DNA of 64,000 bases from an uncultured Bacteroidota bacterium. Its GTDB lineage: Bacteria > Bacteroidota > Bacteroidia > Chitinophagales > Chitinophagaceae. The stretch is taken from positions 1 to 64,000 of the forward strand of contig CAIJXU010000054.1 in NCBI GenBank assembly GCA_903824725.1. The letters are read 5' to 3'. Numbering within the stretch: position 1 is the first letter of the stretch; the number at the start of each line of letters is the position of its first letter. The position numbers and the translations under genes are program-made. The notes beneath the pieces are model-generated. The model worked only from the letters and a program-made list of their open reading frames with translations, did no database searches and had not been told where the DNA came from. Positions 1 to 8,607 of this stretch are shown piece after piece.

Positions 1-62
1 GATATAGTTGTAATTGGTAAAAAATTGATTTATTTTTAATACTGAACCTAAAACCAAACTTC

Positions 63-347
63 ATGAGAAAATCTGATCTCATTAATCAAATTTCTGAAAA
101 AACTGGAATCCCAAAAGTGGATGTACTAGTTACTTTAGAAACGATGTTTAAGGAAGTAAAAGAAAGCTTATCCAACGGTGAAAACATTTATATCCGTGGG
201 TTTGGGAGCTTTATTACTAAAAAAAGGGCCGCAAAAATTGGACGCAATATCAAAAAGAATATAGCGGTCGAAATCCCTGAACATTTTATTCCTGCCTTTA
301 AGCCTGCAAAAGAATTTGTAAACGATGTGAAAAGCAAACGGAAGTAA
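63..347 (+). CDS. HU/IHF family DNA-binding protein
   Basis: 94 aa; MRKSDLINQISEKTGIPKVDV...GFGSF...R.A.IGRN...I..H.IPAFKPAKEF is typical of HU/IHF. Confidence 0.93.
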   Translation: MRKSDLINQISEKTGIPKVDVLVTLETMFKEVKESLSNGENIYIRGFGSFITKKRAAKIGRNIKKNIAVEIPEHFIPAFKPAKEFVNDVKSKRK

Positions 348-350
348 GCT

Positions 351-358
351 ACCTTTGC
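351..358 (+). promoter_or_regulatory. Candidate Bacteroidota -7 element TACCTTTG upstream of TPR gene
   Basis: Exact match to TAnnTTTG 16 nt before the TTG start at 375; no clear -33 at ideal spacing. Confidence 0.35.
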
Positions 359-374
359 TTGAAATCGATTTACA

Positions 375-1223
375 TTGAAAAAGCCTCAATTTATTGTTGT
401 TATTATTGCTATTGCCTTAATTAGTGGGCTATACTTTTTTGCTCCAAGAAACAAAAAAGCGGATGCCTCAGCTATAGCCACCGCTACTGAAAATCAGGAA
501 GTTACCTCCAAATCTGTGTTAGAAGGTGCAAAATTAAACCTCCCTTCCGATCAAAAATTATCACTCTTAAGCATTGAAAACCAATTAGATAATAAATCAT
601 CTATTGCGGACAGTATTCGCATTTACAAGCAATTATCTAGATTTTGGGCCGATTCTGCTCATAAAATGGGTCCTTATTTATATTATACTTACAGTACAGC
701 TTTGTTGGAAAGTTCTGAAAAAAGCCTCACTTTTGCAGCCCAGCAGTTGGTTGATAACTTGACCGACCCTGAAGCACCGCCCGCTTTCCTAAAATGGATG
801 GCAGGTAATGCAAAAGTTCTTTTAGATAAAGCATTGGTTATTAATCCTAATAATGATTCTGCAAAAATAAACTTAGGCGCCTGTTATTTGTTTGGCAATA
901 TTTCAGACAACCCTATGCAGGGCATATTAAAGATCAAGGAAGTAGTAGACAAAAATCCACATAACATTTATGGTCAAATGGTATTGGCTTTAGGAGGTAA
1001 AAAATCCGGTCAAAACCAAAAAGCGATCGAAAGGTTTTTATTGATATTAAAAGATCAACCTTATAATATCGAAGCCTTGGTTAACTTAGCTGAATGTTAT
1101 GAATTAACAAACCAAAAACCATTGGCATTGGAGTGTTACTTAAAAGTAAAACAATCCAATAAAATGAATTCGAAAGAATTCACCAATGCAATTGACAAGA
1201 GAATACAACAATTAAAGAAATAA
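375..1223 (+). CDS. TPR-repeat protein with N-terminal membrane anchor
   Basis: 282 aa, TTG start, N-terminal hydrophobic helix (FIVVIIAIALISGLYFF), TPR-like repeats in C-terminal half. Confidence 0.8.
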   Translation: MKKPQFIVVIIAIALISGLYFFAPRNKKADASAIATATENQEVTSKSVLEGAKLNLPSDQKLSLLSIENQLDNKSSIADSIRIYKQLSRFWADSAHKMGPYLYYTYSTALLESSEKSLTFAAQQLVDNLTDPEAPPAFLKWMAGNAKVLLDKALVINPNNDSAKINLGACYLFGNISDNPMQGILKIKEVVDKNPHNIYGQMVLALGGKKSGQNQKAIERFLLILKDQPYNIEALVNLAECYELTNQKPLALECYLKVKQSNKMNSKEFTNAIDKRIQQLKK

Positions 1224-1250
1224 TATTATATAACAAAAAAAATATCGGAC

Positions 1251-1346
1251 ATGCCTTGTGGTAAAAAAAGAAAACGTCATAAAATTGCGACTCACAAAAG
1301 AAAGAAACGTTTAAGAAAAAATAGACATAAGAAAAAGAATAAATAA
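1251..1346 (+). CDS. Small highly basic protein (31 aa), possible ribosome-associated/AURKAIP1-COX24-like
   Basis: Manual translation MPCGKKRKRHKIATHKRKKRLRKNRHKKKNK*; below ORF-track length cutoff; between TPR gene and RNase E/G, followed by a terminator. Confidence 0.75.
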   Translation: MPCGKKRKRHKIATHKRKKRLRKNRHKKKNK

Positions 1347-1355
1347 TTCATTTTC

Positions 1356-1391
1356 TATACAAGCGTATTTGAATTCAAATACGCTTGTATA
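1356..1391. terminator. 36-bp perfect palindrome, likely intrinsic terminator
   Basis: TATACAAGCGTATTTGAATTCAAATACGCTTGTATA followed by TTTT, 9 nt after the stop of the 31-aa ORF. Confidence 0.75.
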
Positions 1392-1533
1392 TTTTAAAAT
1401 TGCACACCACTTACCTACTTAGCAACTTTACCTTTACCTATTCCTTCCTTTGTAAAGTGGTCGTGTTTCAAATAATTATAAGGCAGTATTTGCGTTTTAT
1501 TTCGCTATGCGTGCTTTAACAAAGTTGCTATAA

Positions 1534-3084
1534 GTGAACAAAGAATTAATCATTAATAGTTCCTTAGATGGGGTTGAAATTGCCTTGTTAGAGGAAAAAA
1601 AGTTGGTTGAAATACACAACGAAAAAATGGACGCCCGCTGGTCCGTTGGCGATCTATATTTAGGTAAAGTCAAGAAAATTATACCTGGATTAAATGCAGC
1701 CTTTGTAGATGTTGGTTTTGAAAAAGATGCCTTTCTACATTACACCGATTTAAGCCCTTATGCTAAATCTATCATTAAATTCACGCAATTAGCGATGAAT
1801 GATCAAGATAAAAGTTTGGACTTCGCCAGTTTTCAATCGGCTCCTGAAATTGTAAAAACAGGAAAAATAAGTGAAGTACTAAATGGTAAGCCAAATGTAT
1901 TGGTTCAAATTTTAAAGGAACCTATTGCAGCTAAAGGACCAAGGTTAACTTGTGAAATATCCTTAGCAGGCCGATTTGTGGTTCTTACTCCATTTAATGA
2001 AATTGTTGCCGTTTCTAAAAAAATACATTCTGGTGATGAACGCAAAAGATTACAAAAAATAATTGAAGCAGTTCGTCCAAAAAACTTTGGTGTGATTGTG
2101 CGTACTGCTGCAGAAGGAAAAACCACTGCAGAACTACACGAGGATTTATTAACCCTTGAAGCAAATTGGAAAAATATCCAATCCAATTTACAAGGTGCCT
2201 TGCCTCCTACGCGCATTATGAACGAAGCAAGTAAAACTACTAGTATATTAAGAGATTTACTGAATGAGGATTTCAATAAAATTGTAGTCAACGATAAAAA
2301 AATATTCGATCTTACTTTAAGTTATTTACAAAGAATCGCTCCTAGTAAAAGCAATATTTTAAGTTTACATAATGGGGATCAACCTATTTTTGATCAATAT
2401 GGCATTACCAAACAAGTAAAGTCCTCCTTTGGAAAAACAGTAAACCTTCCAAGTGGGGCTTATTTAATTATTGAGCATACCGAAGCATTACATGTCATTG
2501 ATGTGAATAGTGGTTTTAAAAGTGTTTCCAACAACCAAGAGGAAAATGCACTACAAACCAATATGGAAGCTGCCGAGGAAATCGCAAGGCAATTAAGATT
2601 AAGAGATATTGGTGGTATCATCGTGATTGACTTCATTGATATGAAGCTACCAGACAATCGTCGTAAGGTGCAAGAGTCTTTGGAAAACTTCATGAAAACC
2701 GACCGCGCTAGGCATTCAGTATTACCTATATCAAAATTTGGTTTATTGCAAGCCACTCGTCAACGCATTCGCCCCGAAGTCAATATTAATACCTCTGAAG
2801 ATTGTCCTGCTTGTAATGGAACAGGTAATATTACAGCTACTTTGCTATTGGAAGATGAGATGGAGAAAAAACTAGCTTATTTGACGACACATGGTCATAA
2901 AAATTTACAGATTCTTGTTCATCCAATCATTCATTCACATTTAACCAAGGGAATTTTTAATAGTATCATTAAAGGTTGGAGAAAAAAATATAAAATTAAA
3001 TTGAAGTCCCAGGCGTCTACAATTAGCCACTTAGTGGAATATAAATTCTTAGATGAACACTTAGAGGAAATTAAGATTTACTAG
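1534..3084 (+). CDS. rng: Ribonuclease E/G family protein
   Basis: 516 aa, GTG start; S1-like N-terminus (GDLYLGKVKKIIPGLNAAFVDVGFEKDAFLH), DVNSG, DFIDM, and CPACNGTG zinc-link motif. Confidence 0.92.
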   Translation: MNKELIINSSLDGVEIALLEEKKLVEIHNEKMDARWSVGDLYLGKVKKIIPGLNAAFVDVGFEKDAFLHYTDLSPYAKSIIKFTQLAMNDQDKSLDFASFQSAPEIVKTGKISEVLNGKPNVLVQILKEPIAAKGPRLTCEISLAGRFVVLTPFNEIVAVSKKIHSGDERKRLQKIIEAVRPKNFGVIVRTAAEGKTTAELHEDLLTLEANWKNIQSNLQGALPPTRIMNEASKTTSILRDLLNEDFNKIVVNDKKIFDLTLSYLQRIAPSKSNILSLHNGDQPIFDQYGITKQVKSSFGKTVNLPSGAYLIIEHTEALHVIDVNSGFKSVSNNQEENALQTNMEAAEEIARQLRLRDIGGIIVIDFIDMKLPDNRRKVQESLENFMKTDRARHSVLPISKFGLLQATRQRIRPEVNINTSEDCPACNGTGNITATLLLEDEMEKKLAYLTTHGHKNLQILVHPIIHSHLTKGIFNSIIKGWRKKYKIKLKSQASTISHLVEYKFLDEHLEEIKIY

Positions 3085-3239
3085 TTTTAATGAAAAGATG
3101 AAAATGGGCGCTTCGTTTTTGAAGCCCAATGGCCTGTTTAATAATACATAATACTAATTATTAATATATTAAGACCACTAGTTATTGATTTTCGGAAAAT
3201 ACGGTGTGTCAATTTCAACTAAGCCATTATCTTTATGGT

Positions 3240-4610
3240 ATGAGTAAAGCTAAATCAGCGTTTTTTTGTAATAATTGCGGATATGAAGCTGCAAAGTGGG
3301 CAGGTAAATGTCCCGCTTGCAATGAATGGAACACCTTCACTGAAGAATTGATTGAAAAGGGAAAGGAAACCAATACCGATTGGGAAGGTTACCATCAAAA
3401 TCAAAAAGGGAATCAAGCTATTTCATTAAATGAAGTAAATAGTCAATCTGAAAAAAGAATTGATAGTTCAGATGTGGAACTGAATCGAGTTTTAGGAGGT
3501 GGTATTGTGTTAGGGTCTATTATTTTAGTAGCAGGCGAACCTGGTATTGGAAAAAGTACTTTGTTTTTACAACAAGGTTTAATGATGAAGGACCAAATCG
3601 TTTTATACATCAGTGGAGAGGAAAGTATACAACAAATAAAAATGAGAGCCGATCGCTTGAATTTACAAAACGAAAATTTTTATTTACTAACCGAAACACA
3701 TACTGCACAAATTTTTAAAGCCATTAAAAAATTAAAACCTACGGTGGTGATTGTGGATTCAATTCAAACATTAGAATCTAACTTAATTGACGCAGCGGCA
3801 GGAAGTGTATCGCAAATAAAACAAACCGCTGCCGAATTTCAACGTTTTGCAAAAGAAACAGGCACCCCCGTTTTTTTAATTGGCCATATCACCAAGGAAG
3901 GCACCATAGCAGGTCCTAAAATTTTGGAACACATGGTGGATACGGTATTGCAATTTGAAGGAGATAGGCATTATGCTTATCGTATGTTGCGCACTTTAAA
4001 AAATAGATTTGGAGGTACTAGTGAATTAGGGATTTATGAAATGACAAGCGAAGGAATGAAAGTAGTCAACAACCCTTCTGCTTTTTTAATTGCGCAACGC
4101 AATGAAACATTAAGTGGTAGTACCATTGCCGCTTCCATGGAAGGAATGCGCCCCTTGTTAATTGAAGTACAAGCCCTTGTTACGCAAAGCGTATATGGCA
4201 CGCCACAGCGCACTGTGACTGGATTTGACTTAAGAAGATTGCAACTTTTATTAGCCGTGTTGGAAAAAAGAGGAGGATTTGCTTTTGGAATGAAAGACGT
4301 ATTTGTGAATATTGCAGGTGGATTAAAAATCGAAGATCCTTCCTTAGATTTAGCCATTATACTTTCTTTATTATCCTCTTATGAAGACATCCCATTACCA
4401 CAAGGAATTTGTTTTGCCGGCGAAGTGGGATTGAATGGAGAAATTAGAGCGGTGAATCGCATACAACAACGCATTGCAGAAGCAGAAAAATTAGGGTTTG
4501 AAAAAATATACATATCCGAGTTTAATAAAAAAGGATTAGAACAAAAAAAACACGGTATACAAATTATTGCTGTTGAAAGAGTGGATGAAGCCTATCGATT
4601 ATTTTTTTAA
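3240..4610 (+). CDS. radA: DNA repair protein RadA
   Basis: Zinc finger CNNCGYEAAKWAGKCPACNEWNT, Walker A GEPGIGKST, KNRFGGTSELGIYEM; start placed at the internal ATG of ORF 3204. Confidence 0.95.
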   Translation: MSKAKSAFFCNNCGYEAAKWAGKCPACNEWNTFTEELIEKGKETNTDWEGYHQNQKGNQAISLNEVNSQSEKRIDSSDVELNRVLGGGIVLGSIILVAGEPGIGKSTLFLQQGLMMKDQIVLYISGEESIQQIKMRADRLNLQNENFYLLTETHTAQIFKAIKKLKPTVVIVDSIQTLESNLIDAAAGSVSQIKQTAAEFQRFAKETGTPVFLIGHITKEGTIAGPKILEHMVDTVLQFEGDRHYAYRMLRTLKNRFGGTSELGIYEMTSEGMKVVNNPSAFLIAQRNETLSGSTIAASMEGMRPLLIEVQALVTQSVYGTPQRTVTGFDLRRLQLLLAVLEKRGGFAFGMKDVFVNIAGGLKIEDPSLDLAIILSLLSSYEDIPLPQGICFAGEVGLNGEIRAVNRIQQRIAEAEKLGFEKIYISEFNKKGLEQKKHGIQIIAVERVDEAYRLFF

Positions 4611-4635
4611 CGCCTCCCTATTTTATAAAATATAA

Positions 4636-5340
4636 ATGCTCCTTTTTTTAAAAAAGTATTTTGATGGCTTTTTGCATTTAATATTTCCAAAAATATGTTT
4701 GCATTGTGGCTCAGAGGATCTTCCCAATCAAAATGTAATTTGTTCCAATTGTTATGCGAAACTCCCCTTCACCGATTTTTTACAAATCGAAAACAATGTC
4801 GTTGAAAAAATATTTTGGGGCAGGGTATCACTAGGCGCAAGTGGAGCAGCTTTATTTTTTACCAAAAATAGTATTGTACAATTATTAATTTTTGAATTAA
4901 AATACAAGAAAAATAAAAGAGCAGGATGGATGTTGGGACATATCATTGCAGAGACAATGAAATTGTCTAATCGATTTAATCATATTGATTATTTAATACC
5001 TGTTCCGCTAAGGCGAAAAAAAGAGCGAAATAGAGGTTATAATCAAACTTATATTATCTGTGAAGGTATTGCTCATGTGTTGGCCATCCCCATTGAAAAG
5101 AGGGTTTTATATAAAAAGAAGCCATCCCATACACAAACCCAAAAAGGCCGAATTGAAAGGGGACAAAACAGCAATCGCCTTTTTTCACTAAAGAATTCGA
5201 CTGCCCTTTTCAATAAAAGGCTGTTATTGGTGGATGATGTTATTACAACCGGGGCCACTGCCGAATCGGCTTGCTTATGTTTAAAACAAGCCAGGCCTGC
5301 TGATATTCAGTTTATAGCCGCCGCCTATACCCTAACTTAA
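4636..5340 (+). CDS. comF: ComF family phosphoribosyltransferase-like protein
   Basis: N-terminal CLHCG...CSNC zinc finger; PRTase motif LLVDDVITTGAT. Confidence 0.9.
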   Translation: MLLFLKKYFDGFLHLIFPKICLHCGSEDLPNQNVICSNCYAKLPFTDFLQIENNVVEKIFWGRVSLGASGAALFFTKNSIVQLLIFELKYKKNKRAGWMLGHIIAETMKLSNRFNHIDYLIPVPLRRKKERNRGYNQTYIICEGIAHVLAIPIEKRVLYKKKPSHTQTQKGRIERGQNSNRLFSLKNSTALFNKRLLLVDDVITTGATAESACLCLKQARPADIQFIAAAYTLT

Positions 5341-5409
5341 ACTTTTTTGTAGTATTGTTGTTATATTTATAAATTACTGTTTCTTTTCAAAGCGTTAAAT
5401 CAAAATAAA

Positions 5410-5934
5410 ATGAAATCTATTTTAAGTTTTTTATGTATGGCCATTGCCATTTTTTCGAGTGCCCAAAGTATCCATAGTTTTAAAGTAAAGGGTATTGACG
5501 GGAAACAAATTAATTTAGCTGCATATAAAGGCAAGAAAATATTAATAGTGAATACCGCTTCTCAATGTGGTTATACCCCACAATATGAGGCTTTGCAAAA
5601 AGTATACAAACAATATGGCAACAAATTAGTGATCATTGGTTTCCCTTGTAATCAATTTGGTGGTCAAGAGCCAGGAACCAATGAAGAGATTGTTGCTTTT
5701 TGTGAAAAAAACTTTGGTGTCAATTTCCCTTTAGCCGATAAAATTGATGTGAAGGGTGCGCAAATAGCGCCCATCTATCAATGGCTTACGCAAAAAGCAA
5801 AAAATGGCGTATTAGACGCAAGCATTGGATGGAATTTTAATAAGTTTTTATTAGATGAAAATGGAAAAATGTTGGCTTACTTCCCAAGCAGTGTTAAACC
5901 AGATGGCGCTGAAATTTTAGCCTATTTGAAATAG
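5410..5934 (+). CDS. Glutathione peroxidase family protein (Cys-type), signal peptide
   Basis: VNTASQCGYTPQYEALQ, GFPCNQFGGQEPG, WNFNKFLLDENG motifs. Confidence 0.93.
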   Translation: MKSILSFLCMAIAIFSSAQSIHSFKVKGIDGKQINLAAYKGKKILIVNTASQCGYTPQYEALQKVYKQYGNKLVIIGFPCNQFGGQEPGTNEEIVAFCEKNFGVNFPLADKIDVKGAQIAPIYQWLTQKAKNGVLDASIGWNFNKFLLDENGKMLAYFPSSVKPDGAEILAYLK

Positions 5935-5988
5935 GAATCCAACCTGATTTTTATCGATGCTTTATAAAGTAAACATTATCTTCGTTAC

Positions 5989-7188
5989 ATGTTATTAAGC
6001 GAAGTGATTGGGCAGGAAAAATTAAAGCAACAATTAGTGGATATGGTGCATCAGCAAAGGCTGAGCCATGCATTACTAATGGTGGGCCCTGAAGGTTCAG
6101 GCGCTTTACCATTGGCCATTGCCTTTGCTCAATACATCGTTAGTATTCCAAATCAAGCTACTGCTAGCGGAGATTTATTTGGAGCTCCTGCAGAACCTAT
6201 CAAGCCTGTATTTTATAGTCCTGCAGAAATTGAAAACTTACCAGCGTATCATAGGGCAAGTCAACTCATGCACCCCGATTTGCATTTTTCATTTCCTACC
6301 ATTACAGAAAAGCCAGGTCAAAAAAATATCAGTGCTAATTTTATTGAACAATGGCGCGAATTTATAAATGGATATCCTTATGGCAATGCATTTGATTGGT
6401 TGCAATTTATTAAAGCAGAAAATAAACAAGGAAATATTAGCGCAGATGAGTGTAATGAAATTATAAAAAAATTATCTTTTAAAAGTTTCGAAAGTGCTTA
6501 TAAAGTTTTGGTATTATGGATGCCTGAATATTTGGGTAAAGAAGGTAATAAATTATTAAAATTAATTGAGGAGCCCCCTGATAATACTATTTTTATTTTA
6601 GTCGCCAACTCTGAGGAGAATATTTTACCGACTATTTTAAGTAGATGTCAATTTATTAAAGTGCCTCGACTAAGTTCAAATGAAATTGAAACTGCTTTAA
6701 TTCAGCGGGCTAAATTAGCACCTGAAAAAGCAAAACAAATTGCTATTTTATCAGATGGCAATTATAGGGAGGCCCTGCATTTAATCCAGCACAGTGACCA
6801 GGATTATATTGGCTTAATTAAGGATTGGTTAAACGCCATTTTAAAAACAGGCCCTTTGGCCCAATTGAAATGGGTAGAGGAATTGAATAAGATGGGAAGA
6901 GAGCAACAAAAGCAGTTTCTGAAGTATTTTAACCATTTACTAGAGCATAGTATTAGGTTGAAAACCATGGGGACCGACCTCCCTTTGGATAGTGATTTAA
7001 AGGATTTTGCCCTCAGAATCAATAAAATTGCCGGGGTAAGTCAGATGGAAAGCATTGTAAATGAACTAGATAAGGCCATTTATTACATAGAAAGGAATGC
7101 CAATGCTAAAATGCTATTTATGGCACTTAGTATCAAGTTGTACCATATCATTCAGAACAAAACCTTAATTTTGACAGAAGCATCATAA
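5989..7188 (+). CDS. holB: DNA polymerase III subunit delta'
   Basis: VIGQEKLKQQLVDMVHQQRLSHALLMVGPEGSG, LLKLIEEPP, ILSRCQ motifs; followed by ricT. Confidence 0.88.
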   Translation: MLLSEVIGQEKLKQQLVDMVHQQRLSHALLMVGPEGSGALPLAIAFAQYIVSIPNQATASGDLFGAPAEPIKPVFYSPAEIENLPAYHRASQLMHPDLHFSFPTITEKPGQKNISANFIEQWREFINGYPYGNAFDWLQFIKAENKQGNISADECNEIIKKLSFKSFESAYKVLVLWMPEYLGKEGNKLLKLIEEPPDNTIFILVANSEENILPTILSRCQFIKVPRLSSNEIETALIQRAKLAPEKAKQIAILSDGNYREALHLIQHSDQDYIGLIKDWLNAILKTGPLAQLKWVEELNKMGREQQKQFLKYFNHLLEHSIRLKTMGTDLPLDSDLKDFALRINKIAGVSQMESIVNELDKAIYYIERNANAKMLFMALSIKLYHIIQNKTLILTEAS

Positions 7189-7255
7189 GGAACAGCGAAG
7201 TGAACAGGTGATATGCGAGGGTATTTTAATTATTAACAGTTTGAATTAACGATAT

Positions 7256-8599
7256 ATGGGATGTGGATCATGTGGAACTGGTAAACCAGGCGGTTGCAAA
7301 AGCAACGGCGGGTGTAGCACAGGTGGTTGTAACCGTTTAAATGTGCACGATTGGTTAAGTGACTTAGCGATTGACGATATCAATAGTCAATGCAAAGTGG
7401 TCGAGGTAAGCTTTAACCAAGGAAGTCGAAAGGAATTCTTCAAAAATTTAAGTAATCAGCAATTTGAAAAGGGTGACTATGTCACTGTCGAAGGCGTTAA
7501 TGGCTTTGACCTTGGAGAAATATGTTTAACCGGAGAATTAGTAAGGTTACAACTTAAAAAAAGAGGTATTGAAGAAACTAGTGTCGAGATTAAAAAAATT
7601 CTTAGACCAAGTAATGAGCGCGATATAGAAGCTTACAAAATAAGTAAAAGTAGAGAAGCTGCAATTTTAGCTAGGAGTCGTGCTGCAGCAAGGCAACTAA
7701 AATTAGCCATGAAATTAAGTGAGGTAGAAATTCAGGCAGATGGGAAAAAAGGAACTTTCTTTTATACTGCTGATGATCGTATTGACTTTAGAGAACTCAT
7801 CCGAATATTTGCAGGCGAATTTAAAGTAAAAGTAGAGATGCGTCAAATAGGCATCCGTCAAGAAGCTGCCAAAGTGGGTGGTATTGGGAGTTGCGGAAGG
7901 GAACTATGTTGTAGTACTTGGTTGCATGATTTTAAAAGTGTCAACACAACAGCTGCGAGATATCAAAATTTATCAATCAATCAAACTAAATTAAGTGGTC
8001 AATGCGGTCGACTTAAATGTTGTTTGAATTTTGAATTAGATACTTACTTAGATGCATTACAAGCTTTCCCTGATTATGCAGACAATTTACAAACAGTGAT
8101 GGGACAAGCATTTTTGATTAAAAAAGATATTTTCAAAAATTTGATGTGGTATACCTTACCTAATAACACAAAACATTATCCTTTAACCATTGAGCGTGTG
8201 AAGGAAATAAAAAAATTAAACCAACAAGGTATTGCTGTTGAGGAATTACAAGCGGTGGAAGTAACCAGTGGGAAGCCTAAGGAAGTAGAACCTGATTTTG
8301 TAGATGTAGTGGGTCAAATTAGTTTAAAGAGTTTGGAGAAAAATGATCGTCGACGCAGAGACCAACAACGATTTAATAATAATGAGCGTCGTCCAAATCA
8401 AAACGATCGACCATCAGGTCCCCCTCGTCAAGGTGGACAACAACAAGGAAATAATGGAGGAAGGCCTATGAATAATAATCGACCTAATAATGGGCCTGGG
8501 CCTAGCCGACCACCAATGAATCGCCCAAATAATGGTCCTAATAACAGACCTAATAATGGGCCTAACAATGGACCCAATAGAGGACCTTCATCAAATTAG
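7256..8599 (+). CDS. ricT: PSP1-domain / RicT-like iron-sulfur protein with Cys-rich N-terminus and Asn/Pro/Gly tail
   Basis: SCGRELCCSTWL...GQCGRLKCCLNFE motif; MGCGSCGTGKPGGCKSNGGCSTGGCN N-terminus. Confidence 0.87.
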   Translation: MGCGSCGTGKPGGCKSNGGCSTGGCNRLNVHDWLSDLAIDDINSQCKVVEVSFNQGSRKEFFKNLSNQQFEKGDYVTVEGVNGFDLGEICLTGELVRLQLKKRGIEETSVEIKKILRPSNERDIEAYKISKSREAAILARSRAAARQLKLAMKLSEVEIQADGKKGTFFYTADDRIDFRELIRIFAGEFKVKVEMRQIGIRQEAAKVGGIGSCGRELCCSTWLHDFKSVNTTAARYQNLSINQTKLSGQCGRLKCCLNFELDTYLDALQAFPDYADNLQTVMGQAFLIKKDIFKNLMWYTLPNNTKHYPLTIERVKEIKKLNQQGIAVEELQAVEVTSGKPKEVEPDFVDVVGQISLKSLEKNDRRRRDQQRFNNNERRPNQNDRPSGPPRQGGQQQGNNGGRPMNNNRPNNGPGPSRPPMNRPNNGPNNRPNNGPNNGPNRGPSSN

Positions 8600-8607
8600 T
8601 TCCCAAC

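Noticed and set aside
3105-3128. Hairpin-like TGGGCGCTTC...GAAGCCCA after rng
   Set aside because: Stem has a bulge and no T-tract follows; too weak to call a terminator.
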